The notes under the pieces were generated by a model. That model was given only the letters and a program-made list of their open reading frames with translations. It searched no databases and was not told the DNA's origin. Below, one piece after another: positions 12,487 through 23,279 of a stretch of 64,000 nt of DNA (positions are counted from its first letter, which is position 1; each line of letters starts with the position of its first letter). The DNA comes from Acanthamoeba lenticulata (lineage: Eukaryota; Discosea; Longamoebia; Acanthamoebidae), in NCBI GenBank assembly GCA_002179805.1, contig NAVB01000994.1, positions 1-64,000 on the forward strand, given 5' to 3'. Made by a program: the position numbers and the translations under genes.

Positions 12487-14952
12487 GCTTCATGGCTCGC
12501 CCAATTTACCAAGGGCAGCAACAGTAACGCACTTTCTCCTCCCTCCTCCTCCTCTTCTTCTACAACATCAAGAACCTCGTCGTCCACTTTCCAGCGCAAG
12601 AAGTCTAAGCTGAGCGATGCCATGGACACCACCTCCTCAAACGATGCAGCATCTTCACTGGACGAAGGAGGCTTCTATTGGGTGCCTGTCAACAACGAGG
12701 GAGGCGATACGAGCAGCACAGTAGTAGGGGTAGACATGACGCCAGGGCATGTGTTATATCCCCGTTTAAATGCTACAACAACAACCACTACTACCTCGTC
12801 TGCGCACCCCAGCGCTCGCGGCACCATTGCATCGATGATGGATGAAGAGGAGCCTTTGCCCCCGTACAGACGCCCTGTGTCTGGTGTGGCAACACTCAAC
12901 TTCTCTTCCGCTGCTGCTACCGCTGCTGCTGCTGCTGCTGCTGTCTCTAATAGGGCGCCCACCCTGGGGCGCACACCGGCATACGCTCCGCTCCAGCTAT
13001 CTTCTTTCCAAATCAACCCGCGCATTAGCGCTATCGCCACGCCGCCACCTCATGTACGCTTTCTGCTGCCTCATGATGTCCTTATGTGGTGTGTGTGTGT
13101 GTGTGTGTTCAACTTCTTTTTGGTTAGTAGTCGTTCTCTCCACACACTTACGCACGTGTGGATGCAAGCAGGCGCGCAGCACGGCAGAGCTTGTTGACAA
13201 GATGCGGGGAATGGAAACCAAGCTCAAGCAAGGCCCCAGCTACGATCCCTGCTTTGAAGTCGAGATCGCAGCTCAGGCCAAACTTGACCGTCAGAAGCAG
13301 GTTTTCTTCTCTTCTCTTCTTCTTCTTCTTCTCCCTTCTCTTACTTTTCTTAAGGCTCCACAAACTCAATCTTATTCACTTCGGCGCCTCCTCCCTGCGT
13401 ATAGGATATGAAGGCGAAGGAACTTGAAGAGCGATATCGCAAGTATCGCGCGGTTGTTGAAGCAGAGGCCAAGCGGCAACAAGATATCGCAATCACCGAA
13501 TGGGTCGAACAGCATCAGCAGCAACAGCGGCAACAAAAGCAACACGATGACGATGCTGCACTGTCGGCCACTGCAAGCTCCTCCGTTATGCCAGGGGTTG
13601 ACCAGACCCTTCTCGATCTCAGTTTTCCCAGCAACCGCCGACCGAACCAGTTAGCGACTTCTCAGCCGCCAAGCGACGATATCGAGCTACCCCCACCCTA
13701 CCCCGGCCCACTTCGTGGTACGCCGCCTTTCGGCCAATTCCCCAACCGCCGCGGTGTTGACTCATTGATAAATGATGCCGTTCCAACTCCAGCTACGGAT
13801 GGTCAGAAGCATTCACCACCGGTGACCACGACACCCCTTCTCCATTTCCCCGCTCCAACGGGTCAACCAGCGCCTGGTATGGCTGCCGGCGGTGGCTCCT
13901 TCGCCGGCCCTCCTGCGTACTACCACCCGGGTGCGCCGTTCGCTGCGTCGTCCGCCGCCTACCCTCCGTACACGGCGATACCGGTCGCTGGGCAGCCTCC
14001 TGCGCCGATCGCCTTTCCTCTGCCTCCGCAGCAGGCTGTTCCTTCTTCGGCGATGTTTGCGCACTCGGGCTCGTCTTCTCCCGGTGGCGCTCCTGCTGCC
14101 TCTGCTACTGCTGCTCCCACTTCTGTCCCTGTAAATAGTGCCCTCCTCATGCCTCCTCCGCGCACGACGCTCGAAGAGTACCAGCGCAAGTACCCGGTCC
14201 TGGCCAACCCTGAACGAGTGCGTGCCTCCTACCCTCCTTTCTTATCGATGCGAGTGATCACAAAAATAACACAAGTTCGTGTGAGTGTGGTGCGTGAGCA
14301 CAGAGAGCTGTGTTCATACAGCTACTAGAGATGCGGTTCAAGCCAGACATCGTTGCCCTTGGGCTCGAGGTCTATCCCGACAACCAACTCGAGAAGGTAC
14401 ACGCTCCGATTCCATCACATGGCCACATGTCTCACCACTCGGGTTTGGCGGACCAAACTTGCGGTTTAGATCGTGACTTTTGTGGCCAACTTCCACAAGC
14501 TTGTCGAGATGGGCTTCGCACCGGAACGCGTTAAACAAGCGCTTCTGCTGCACGACGATGGGAATGTACAGAAAGCCATCACGTACGGCATTTAACGTTT
14601 GCTTTTGTCTCCTCTCAAAAACCGAATCGCCCATCTGACCTGTCCGTGCCACCAACACAGCTATCTGGAAGAGTTGGATAACTTGATAAAGGCGGGCCTC
14701 AAAGAGTCTGAGATCTTTGATGCCTTTTTGCTCTTTGACAACGACATCCAGAAAGCCTCCTCCTTCTTGCTCGCCCACAAGGTACGCTTCCTCCACTTCT
14801 TTTCTTCCATCACCAGCTTACCTAATTCTCTCTCTCCCCTTTGCCAGGCACTGGCTCAGTTCGGTTTCGACGATATCCGCATCCGCGAGGCTTTGCTCAT
14901 GTGTGATAACAGCCAAGAGAAGGCGGCGCAGTACCTCCTCATGAACACATGA
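12484..14952 (+). CDS. UBAP1-like ESCRT-I subunit with C-terminal SOUBA (overlapping UBA) domain
   Basis: Start ATG at 12484. The first 200 residues are Ser/Thr/Ala-rich and disordered. A coiled-coil stretch spans two exons (ARSTAELVDKMRGMETKL; KAKELEERYRKYRAVVEAE). A long Pro-rich linker follows (about 13670-14210). The C-terminus is made of successive three-helix UBA-like units across four exons: FHKLVEMGFAPERVKQALL, then LIKAGLKESEIFDAFLLF, then LAQFGFDDIRIREALLMC. This order and spacing resemble the SOUBA domain of animal UBAP1, which binds ubiquitin in the ESCRT-I complex on endosomes. The splice phases join cleanly (for example AC|CTAT at about 14586/14662). I cannot point to a clear UMA motif for binding the rest of ESCRT-I. 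Alternative: a generic UBA-repeat adaptor. Confidence 0.6.
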
Positions 14953-15124
14953 AGCAGCAGCAGCTGGCCCTGCTTTGCTCCTTTTTCTTTGTGCTTTTCT
15001 TCGTGCTTTTCTTTGTGATTTTCTGGATGATTTTTTCACGGGTGTCCCGTCGAAAACTCGCAGTTCCACCAAACGCAAGAGCCCACATCTTGCGCACCAA
15101 GATCGTCAGCTTCGAGAGAGAGAG

Positions 15125-16626
15125 ATGGCGCTCCCGCAACCGATTGATTTTGACCAGTGGCTTGAAAATGCTAAAGCTGCTCTGCTGCCTCCTGTGTGCA
15201 ACAAGCTAATCTATGGCGGGTGCGTCAACACCACCTCCCTGTTGCTTGGCAAGCTACAGCCTGCTTACCCAAAGCACGTCGTTGGTGGGGAGGGGGCACG
15301 CAGACAGCTGAAAGTTATGGCCGTCGGTGGTCCCAACGTGCGCTCTGATTATCACATGGAAGCAGGCGAGGTACGCACCTCGGCAAGAACAACAAACAAA
15401 AATGATGCTCATCACTTCGTCCTTGTCGTTGTGGTGAGGGGGGGGGGAATGTGATTGTGCAGGAGCTGTTCTACCAAGTGAAGGGAGACATGGTGCTCAA
15501 GGTTGTTGAAAAGGGCCTGCACAAGGATATCCGCATCCGCGAGGGAGAGTTCTTTCTCCTGCCTCCTCGCGTGCCCCACTCGCCTCAGGTAACACCGCAG
15601 TAGCGATTGCTTTCTTTCGTTCCATGCCTCACCAAGCGCCCTCCTTCTTTCTTCTTCTTGAGAGCAGCGGTTTGAGAATACCATCGGCCTGGTCGTCGAA
15701 CGTGAACGTGATCCAGAGAGCGAGTTGGATTGTATGCGCTGGTGCGAGTTTCATCGTGCATGCATGATCGCCCAGCAAACGTCGCGAGTGCGCGGTTCCT
15801 CTCCTCATTCACGTCCTCCTGTGCACGCATGAACAACTCAGGTATGTGCCGCACTCGACCGACACCTTGTACGAGGAGTACTTCCACTGCCACGACTTGG
15901 GCGTGCAGCTTGCGCCGGTCATCGAGCGCTTCCGGAACTCTGAGATGGCAAAGACCGGTTCGTCTGGGGGCTGGGGGACTTGAGTGTCATAACCTACCTC
16001 ACCGCTCCGAATTGCAGGAAAACCGTCGCCCACAGGCGAAGGCATCGTAGACAATCCTCCTTTGCACATGGACACCTCGATCACCACCGAGTCGCCCAAG
16101 CCTCTCGACGCCTGGCTGGCTGAGCATGCCGAGAAGATGCAGGTATATCCGTCCTTCCCCTTTTCGTTTCGAGCAAGGTCCAGGTCTCATCATTTCCTTT
16201 GCTCACTCTGCTCTGCTTTGCTCTGCTCTCTAGGGCGGCTTCGTGCCCATGTGGTCAGGCGCCGACTTTGAGGTTGCCTTTGCAGGCTCCCATGCCCAGC
16301 TGAGCCAGGCCACCTTTGACAAGGAGGTGCGCGCTACGGTGCTTCATTGGCTATTCATTGAGGCTGACCCCTCCTTCCCTGGCGCAGGTCTACTATTTCC
16401 AGCTGAAGGGCTCGTCGACCCTGAAGACCGCGTCGGGTGACATTGCGCTTCCCCCGCACTCAATGGTGCTGTTGCCGCCCAACACGGCCCACTCCTCCAC
16501 CGTACGTGCCGCCTCCTCTCTACTCAGCGAGGAACGTTGCTGACCGAAGGTCTCTTGGCCTTCACACAGCACTCGGAGGGAGCAGTGTGCATGCGGCTCA
16601 CCTGGCACTCCCGCAACCACGCCTAG
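15125..16626 (+). CDS. HAAO: 3-hydroxyanthranilate 3,4-dioxygenase, bicupin form
   Basis: Opens the ring of 3-hydroxyanthranilate to the precursor of quinolinate in the kynurenine pathway to NAD; cytosolic, Fe(II)-dependent. Start ATG 15125 ([13 protein letters not shown]). After an intron (about 15219-15306) the first cupin reads [28 protein letters not shown], then [15 protein letters not shown] and [11 protein letters not shown]. The metal ligands His (DYH), Glu (GEE) and His (PHSPQ) are present. [12 protein letters not shown] and [10 protein letters not shown] follow. A second, degenerate cupin ([28 protein letters not shown]) shows this is the two-cupin animal/fungal-length form of about 290 aa, not the short bacterial one with the rubredoxin-like tail. 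Ends at 16626, with an AATAAA at 16645-16650 and a convergent TraB gene 82 bp away. Confidence 0.93.
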
Positions 16627-16644
16627 GTGCACTCCCGTTTAAAT

Positions 16645-16650
16645 AATAAA
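16645..16650 (+). terminator. Candidate polyadenylation signal AATAAA after HAAO
   Basis: AATAAA 19 bp past the HAAO stop, in A-rich sequence. Confidence 0.4.
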
Positions 16651-16708
16651 AAAAACAAATGCACTCTGGCTTTCTTTACATGGTGTCTTTTTCGTCGAAT
16701 CTTTAGCC

Positions 16709-18248
16709 TTAGAAGAAGAAATAGTACACGAGAAATGCAAAGAAGGAAAAGACGGAAAGGAGGACAAGCAGCACGATGCGCTTGAGGGTGAACAGGCCTG
16801 GCGGAGGCACCGCGCATATGGACCGCAGGTCAATGTCGCGGTCCCACCACTCGATCATGCCCGCCACGTGGCCCATTCCTGTGCGGGGGGGGGGCACCGC
16901 CGCTCAGCAACAGATGACAGAGAGGACCACCACCTCGACCATGAAGGGGCGGTGATCAGGAACTGTACCCACAACGGCGACGATGGTGTCGCCCGGGCAC
17001 GAGCGCAGCCTGCACGCCAGGTATTGATCTCTCTCCGTGATCAGGGGCTCCACGAGAGATGGGAACTCGGTGGCGAGCTCCTTCACCATCTCCGTGATGA
17101 TGTCGGAATTCTTCATTCGCTCGATGTCCTCTTCCTAATAGTGATGACCACGGCCACAGCAACGTCAGTCCAAGACCGCCACAACTGCGAGTGAGAGGAA
17201 AGAGAGAAAGAGAGAACGAGAGAGTAACCGTGCCTTGATATCGAGGGAGGTGTCCATCAACACGAAGTAGAGTAACTTGAGCTTTTCCCACAGACTCAGG
17301 TTACCCCATGTGCGCTTCAGCGTAATCTGCGCCCGTTTTGTTTTAACATAATACGACACAAGGCAGAAGAAGCAAGGCCCAAAAGAGAGCAGGGTCGCGA
17401 ACCTCGACTGGTCGATCGCCAAGCACGATGCGAGAGCCGTACTTCATCCCTTCCTGTGCCGCAGCTCTGAATTCGGAACCCGGCATCACCTTGATGTTCT
17501 TTGTCACACGCTCGAAAACTACGCGCCAAGTCTGTCAGGAGGAGAGGCCGACAGAGAGCGATCGCTCTCAAGAGGCACTAGCCTCAAAGGGAGCGAACCC
17601 ATGGAAATGACCAGATGCAGAATGTTGGCGCCTTCTTTCCGACGTCGAAGCAGCTCGTTGATCTGACTCATGGTCGAGGGCGCCTTCTCCGTATGAACCA
17701 CTTTGGCCACCAGGGGCGGTGCTGCCTCTCCAGGCGGGACGGTTGTGTCGCAAGACTGCTCCGGTGGAGCGGCTGTCTCCTGCTGCGGGTGCTGGTGCTG
17801 GTGCTCCTGGTGATGCTGCGGTGCAAAGAGAATGCCTGCTCTGCTTGGGCATAGCTCCACAAAAACGGTGGTGGGCTGCACGCAACCGATCACCTGCGGA
17901 GCACCAAAAACCGTGCGCGTCAGCGTCAGCACAAGCAAGATAAAAAAAGAAATGAATAAATGAATAAATAAAAATAAAAATGGAACAACAACAAACCTTC
18001 GTCACATCATCAACGCTAGCCTGAGAGACGTGGGCTGAACCGATGAGGAACACGTCACCTCCGTTGCGAGATTTAAGATGAATCACAGATCGGGGTAACT
18101 CCACCTCGCGGTCTCCAAGGGTGACTCGCAGAGGTTCTTGTGTCTCAGCACCATCATCTTCAGCTAATCGCTTCTCCTTAACTCTGGCTTCGAGCTTCCG
18201 CAAGAACTCGGCCAGGGGCCGTTCTGGTTCACCTTCGCTTCCTTCCAT
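16709..18248 (-). CDS. TRABD: TraB-domain protein (TRABD-like) with C-terminal membrane anchor
   Basis: Start ATG 18248 (MEGSEGEPERPLAEFL). The first TraB motif GGDVFLIGSAHVSQASVDDV gives GxxH; next comes TTVFVELCPSR with the conserved Glu. A variable Gln/His/Pro insert and SQINELLRRRKEG lie between. Then MPGSEFRAAAQEGMKYGSRIVLGDRPVE, ITLKRTWGNLSLWEKLKLLY, IITEMVKELATEFPSLVEPLITERDQYLACRL (the family's ERD-YL block), and finally VAVVGMGHVAGMIEWW, the second GxGH, assembled across an intron at about 16877-16966 whose phase fits. The protein ends in a strongly hydrophobic helix (IVLLVLLSVFSFFAFLVYYFFF), so it is probably tail-anchored. TraB/PrgY-type domains are thought to be metal-dependent peptidases; in animals TRABD family members are linked to mitochondria and signalling. 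The substrate here is unknown. Confidence 0.88.
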
Positions 18249-18525
18249 CTTTTCTTTTTGCTCGGGGCGAGTCAGTTTATGCAGAACGGATGCACGAAGG
18301 TCGTTGTTGGGGTTTGTGCGTCGTCCACGCGAGAGAAGAAATGCAAAGGGAAGAAAAATGCCTTTTCACACAATGGACGACGGGTGACAGCACACACCCG
18401 TGCACACCCAGCCCGAGGCTTCCTCCTCCCGACAGACTCTAAAACCGTCCCCAGAGTTCTCGAGACAACACACTTGCTTTTCCATTCACAAGGAGAGGAC
18501 ACGCTGATTCGCAGTCTTCCCCAAC
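18249..18525. other. Divergent promoter, TRABD / purple acid phosphatase
   Basis: 277 bp between two start codons facing away from each other. I see no strong palindrome of the kind found in the two other divergent promoters described here. Confidence 0.4.
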
Positions 18526-20820
18526 ATGTGTGCTGCGCGCATCTTGTTTTTCCTTCTTGTTGCTCTTCTTGTCTTGGCCCAGGCAAGGCCCCTTGAGCTT
18601 GTGCCCGGCTATACTCCTGTCGTTCAGCAGGTGTGCGGACTCTGAGCTCTCTCTTATTCCCTTACTTTCACTCGATCTTTCCTTGCTGCTTCTCGGTACC
18701 CGCAGCTTCTTACACCTTTGGGGGGCTCGGCATTGGCACGGTGTGTGTGGGGGGGGGGTCACAGGTGCATCTCGCTTACGGTCAGCAAGCAAGCGAAATG
18801 GTCGTCATGTGGTCCAGCGTGCTCGAAGCCGACAACAGCTCCTTTGTTCGCTTCGGCACGAAGTCACAAACTTACACCAACCGCCAGGATGCCTACAACT
18901 GGCGTTTTACCCAGGGCAACCCGGATGGCTTGCAGTTCCTTCATCGCGCCGTCTTGACTGTATGTGGTTCGCTTAACAAAAAAGGCTTCACGCTTACGTG
19001 CTCTGGCACCATCTACAGGGCCTGGTGCCTGGCCAAAAGTACTTCTATCGCGCCTACAGTGGTGTTGGATACTCCAACGAGTACTTTTTCACCGGTATCC
19101 TTCCTTCCCCCATTTTCTTTGTTGTGTCCTCATGCTAACCTGAGATGAACATGTGCGAAGCAAAACGCGAGGGCAACGACTGGGTGCCAAACCTCCTGGT
19201 CTACGGTGATATGGGCAAGGATGGTGGAGCGCCTACGCTGCCTCGCCTCATTGAAGAGGTGGCTAAGGTTGTTACTCGAGTACTCGATTTTACGTTACGC
19301 ACATGGGGAGTTGCCCCGTTGTGTGCACATGCTTCGTTGTTGCTCATGTGTTCTCCTGTTCATGCAAAACTTTGTGCGCAGGGTGACGTGACTGCTGTGA
19401 TTCACGTGGGTGACTTTGCCTATGATCTCGACGACAATGGCGGCATTGTACGCCCACAAAGCACTGCAAAATTGCGCATGGTTTGGCCTATTTGACTTAC
19501 ACCACTTTGTGGCCTTAGCGAGGTGATCAGTTCATGGAGCGTATCGAACCGATCGCTGCCTACGTGCCCTACATGACTTGTCCCGGCAACCACGAGATTG
19601 CACATGACTTTAGCCATTACAGGCACTCCTCATCTTAATCCTCTTTCTTCTTTCTCAATTTACACGAACCTGGCTCAAGGGCGTGATGTGTTCCTTTCGC
19701 GCAGGAACCGGTTTTCGATGCCCGGGGCACAGGGCAACTGGAGTCAGAACATGTGGTTCTCGTGGGAGTTGCCCAATGTCCACTTCATCGCCTACTCCTC
19801 TGAGGTTCAAAACCCCTAAGATGATGATGTATAGAAAAAGAATACCCTGACACGTACGCGTGCGTGATTAGGTTTACTTTGTCAACAAGGAGTGGCTTCC
19901 GGTGCAATACGCTTGGCTCGAAAACGACCTCCGCATGGCCAACAAGAACCGGTACCGTCTTCCTGCAATGCCCCAATTTGTTGTACTTTTTCAATTTCCA
20001 CTTCCACACGTGTGCTCATGTGGCCATCCTCCCAAATACGCGCTTCAGGAACCAGAAGCCCTGGATCATTGCGTACGGCCATCGCCCCATGTATTGCTCC
20101 AATATCGACGGCGACGACTGCACAACCCCTCGCTCCATTGTTCGTGCTGGGTTGGAGGGTACACCTGCTCCCCCTCCAAACCGCCAATTCTTTTGTTTTG
20201 TTTTGTTTTGTTTTGTTTTGTTTTTAAATTAATTATTGTTGTTGATTAATCTGCATCTTTGAATCCCAGAGTTGTTCTACAAGTACGGCGTGGACGTCAT
20301 CATCGAAGCGCATGAGCACTCGTATGAACGCCTGTGGCCCGTCTTCAACGAAACGGTACTGCCCCCGAAAACTACTTTGTCTTGTAGTGTCCTGCCTTGA
20401 CTTACGCTGGAAATCACGCCCCTTTCTCTGTCCTTAATGCTCGGCAGGTGACGCAGCAAGATTACAACAACCCAAGGGCGCCAGTCCACATCATCTCCGG
20501 TGCGGCCGGGTGCAATGAGCAAGATGGCATTTGCGTGAACGCCATCCTGGGCCCCAAGGGTCCCTGGTCAGCCTTCCGCTCCTGGTTGCCAGGTAGGCGC
20601 TTCTCTTCTCGAAGGCAGCTCAAGCGTCGGCTTCTGACGGCGCGTGGGGATTGGGTGTGTGTGTGGTGTGAATTCTTCAGGCCTGTACGGGTACGGTCGT
20701 TTGCGCGTCAACAATGCCACCCACCTGCACTGGGAGCAAGTTTACGACATCACTGGCTCTGTAGAGGACGCCATCGATATTGTACAGCACCAGCACGGGC
20801 CCTTCCCCCACACCATGTAA
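18526..20820 (+). CDS. Secreted purple acid phosphatase, ACP7-like
   Basis: Start ATG 18526 gives a clear signal peptide (MCAARILFFLLVALLVLAQA). After an intron (about 18631-18770) the N-terminal fibronectin-like domain opens QVHLAYGQQASEMVVMWSS. The metallophosphatase motifs follow in order: LLVYGDMGKD (D), VIHVGDFAYDLD (D and Tyr), CPGNHEIAHDFSHY (N-H), IIAYGHRPMYCSN (H) and IIEAHEHSYERLWP (HxH). These are the full ligand set of the Fe-Fe/Fe-Zn purple acid phosphatases. PRAPVHIISGAAGC and the C-terminus match the animal ACP7/PAPL branch closely. It probably hydrolyses phosphomonoesters outside the cell or in acidic vesicles. Neighbours downstream are a phosphate transporter and a PstS-type receptor kinase, which fits phosphate scavenging. 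A TTTTG repeat lies in one intron. Confidence 0.93.
20191..20224 (+). repeat. (TTTTG)6 microsatellite in intron
   Basis: Six TTTTG units followed by a T-run inside the acid phosphatase gene. Confidence 0.85.
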
Positions 20821-20952
20821 CTGGCCTCACTTTCATTTGTGAAATAGAAGAACCCCCCTTTTTTCGACCAGAGAGCAGAGAGAGAGAGAGAATTGAAGAC
20901 TACGTTACATGAATGGGGAGAAGGCTAGACTACAATTACTAGGTACTGCTGC

Positions 20953-22875
20953 CTAGACGCGCTCCTCGGCCAGCTCGCGAAGCTCGAGCGGTCCGCCGCT
21001 GCTGTTGGTGGGATCGATCGCCGAGTCGGCAGATAGGGAAAGTGCGTCCTTGCTGCTGTTGGTGGCGTTATTACCCGCGCCCTCCTCGGAAAGGTCGTCC
21101 GCTTCGTCGTCATCAAGTTTACCGGCGAGATTGCGGCGGACCATGGCGGAGGACCACACACCAGATGCGCGCTTGAGCGGAGGCCGGTGTATTGAGGAGC
21201 CGTGGACGAGGCTAAGGAGGCGTGTCTCTGGCGTGAAGAGGCACGTCACGAAGAGGCCCACGACGGCGATCATGGCGCACAGGTTAAGAACGACGGCGAC
21301 GCCTGCGGCCGAGAGGATGTACTTGAAGGAGTATGTGCCGATGATGGCGCCGAGCTTGCCGGCCGATGCCGAGAGGCCGTGGCAGAAGGCCCGCACCTCG
21401 GTCGGATAGAGCTCGCTAGGCACGACGAAGGTGGTCATCTTGGGACCGAAGCTGGCGAAGAAGTAGGTGGCGCCGTAGAGGATGAGGAAGACAGCAGCAA
21501 CATCGGAGAATTGGTCGTAGAAGGTGGAGATGAGGGCGTAGAGGAGCGCCATTCCAAGGAAGCCCTGCAGTTGCATCAGCCGCCGTCCGATGCGGTCGAT
21601 GAGGAGAACGGCCGCGGCGTAGCCCGGCAGGGCGATGGCGGCGATGATAAGCGACAGCTCGGCCAGATTCTTTAGCCGCTCGTGCGGCGTATCACCGTCA
21701 GCCATGCCCATGGTGTCGAGGAGCGTGGGCATGAAGAGAGTGTTGCCGTAGAAGAGCGCGTCGAAGAGCATCCATGAGAGTGTCGTGCCAATTAGCTCCC
21801 GCCAGTACCTCTTCATCACCTTCCCGCGCCACACCAACCTTCCCCACAGGGACAAGTTCAAAGTCCGTTCTTGGAGTTTGGCCTGGCGGAACTGGCCAGT
21901 CTCCGCCATGACCAAGCGAAACGGCAAAGTCAACAACCCCGGCACCGCGCCCAGGCCCAGGCATAGCCGCCAAACGAGGTCGAGATCGGAGGTGCACAGC
22001 AGCAGGAGCAACGCCACGAGAGGCACCATAAGCGCCCCCACGCCTTGCATTGCGAATGTGAACGCCACGGCAAGCCCACGCTTCCTCTTGGCATCCTCTG
22101 CCTTTTCAGAAGCGATGCTGGCTGCCAAGGGGTACCTAGATGGGTTCACACCACAACAACCGGACACAAAATAAAAATTAAACGCCCCGACACAAGAAAG
22201 AACGAAGGGGCTAACGTACTCACCGCCAACGCCGAAGCCCACCACCAACCGGAAGAAAGCCAGCAGGTAGTAGACAGCGTCATGGTTGCCCACGGCGCTG
22301 CTGGCGATGGCGCCCACGGTGAAAATGCCAATGGTGATGGCGAACCCAATCCTCCGACCGACAATGTCAGCGATGAACCCGAACACCAGCTGGCCTAGCA
22401 TCGCTCCAAGGAGCGCAGCTGTCGAAACCATCGAAGAGTCATTATCGTTCTGCGGGTAAACCGCCGCCATGATGGGCACCACCATCGAGGTCACTTGGAG
22501 CAAGTAGGCGTCGGCTCCGAAGGCAGTGCCCGTCAGCGCCACTTGACCCACCTTGAGTGCCCACTTGGCGCAGGCGCGCCGTTTTCGCATTGGCTTGCCA
22601 TCCTCCTCTGCCTCACTTTTTGTTCGGACTCGAGCAACTTTTTTGATTCTCTTCGAAGCGCCGTCCTGACGATCCCCTGTTGTAGCCTCCTCCTCCTGTG
22701 GTACTCGTTCCTCTGTGGTGCTGTGGTCGTCGGTGGCGGCAGCCGCCTGCGATGGGTCTGAAGACGAAGACAAAGACAAAGACGAAGAAGATGCTAACGA
22801 GGTTGTCAGTGCTTGTTGAGTGTCTTCCGCGCTGCTGCTTCGAGGCCGGCGTGCAGGTGGTGAAGACAGCTCCAT
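20953..22875 (-). CDS. Inorganic phosphate transporter, MFS Pho84/PHT1-like
   Basis: About 612 aa; start ATG 22875. The first ~100 residues are Ser/Thr/Glu-rich and cytosolic. Twelve membrane helices are expected. Signatures: FGADAYLLQVTS in TM1; QLVFGFIADIVGRRIGF in the TM2-3 loop; FFRLVVGFGVGGEYPLAASIASE at TM4, which mirrors the GGDYPLSATI box of Pho84/PHT1; FTFAMQGVGAL; LIGTTLSWMLFDALFYG; and VPSELYPTEVRAFCHGLSASAGKLGAI. The Asp of the family's GGDYPL is Glu here. One intron (about 22136-22219) splits the GGE|YPL box exactly in phase. The C-terminal tail is acidic/Ser-rich. The family imports H2PO4- with protons across the plasma membrane. It converges with the acid phosphatase (133 bp apart) and diverges from the PstS-like receptor kinase, sharing a promoter with an inverted repeat. 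It could instead carry another organic anion or glycerophosphodiester. Confidence 0.85.
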   Translation of the reverse strand: MELSSPPARRPRSSSAEDTQQALTTSLASSSSLSLSSSSDPSQAAAATDDHSTTEERVPQEEEATTGDRQDGASKRIKKVARVRTKSEAEEDGKPMRKRRACAKWALKVGQVALTGTAFGADAYLLQVTSMVVPIMAAVYPQNDNDSSMVSTAALLGAMLGQLVFGFIADIVGRRIGFAITIGIFTVGAIASSAVGNHDAVYYLLAFFRLVVGFGVGGEYVSPFVLSCVGAFNFYFVSGCCGVNPSRYPLAASIASEKAEDAKRKRGLAVAFTFAMQGVGALMVPLVALLLLLCTSDLDLVWRLCLGLGAVPGLLTLPFRLVMAETGQFRQAKLQERTLNLSLWGRLVWRGKVMKRYWRELIGTTLSWMLFDALFYGNTLFMPTLLDTMGMADGDTPHERLKNLAELSLIIAAIALPGYAAAVLLIDRIGRRLMQLQGFLGMALLYALISTFYDQFSDVAAVFLILYGATYFFASFGPKMTTFVVPSELYPTEVRAFCHGLSASAGKLGAIIGTYSFKYILSAAGVAVVLNLCAMIAVVGLFVTCLFTPETRLLSLVHGSSIHRPPLKRASGVWSSAMVRRNLAGKLDDDEADDLSEEGAGNNATNSSKDALSLSADSAIDPTNSSGGPLELRELAEERV

Positions 22876-23279
22876 GAGAAGAAGGAAAAGAGGCACACAG
22901 ATACAGAGAGTTCTCTTTTGTATGACGACAACAACACTATAGTAGTACCTACTACTATAGCCCAGCTCCCCCCTTCGAGCCCAAGCTATCGCCCAATCAT
23001 AGCGCTGGCGATCCCTAATTCCCTCTCGGGACCGGGCACAAGGCAACTCACTGACATCTACACCAGGGTGTAGACGGCCACCAGCCAATGACAAACGCTA
23101 TTCAACAAAACCGGGATATTAAAAATCGATCGGTTGGTAAGGGGCTGGCCCCAACTACTCAACGGTGCGAGGCCTTCTCTTTTCCTCTGTCCCACTGACA
23201 GTACCCCCTCTTTTCAAGCGGCACACTTCTCTTACGTCGGACACTTTGTGGCCGACCCACTTCCCCTCACTACTTCAAC
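22876..23279. other. Divergent promoter, phosphate transporter / PstS-like receptor kinase
   Basis: 404 bp between two start codons. It contains the inverted repeat at 22937-22960 and otherwise unremarkable mixed sequence. No coding exon recognised. Confidence 0.6.
22937..22960. promoter_or_regulatory. Inverted repeat, 11-bp arms with 2-bp spacer
   Basis: Arms CTATAGTAGTA and TACTACTATAG, separated by CC, centred about 73 bp upstream of the transporter ATG and about 330 bp upstream of the kinase ATG. Its symmetry suggests a site for a dimeric regulator able to serve both genes. This is inference from position and symmetry only. Confidence 0.5.

Noticed and set aside
18633..18770. Extra exon in the acid phosphatase (frame with SYTFGGLGIGT)
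   Set aside because: Direct splicing from VVQQ to VHLAYG keeps frame and gives the expected domain start, so this stretch is better read as intron.
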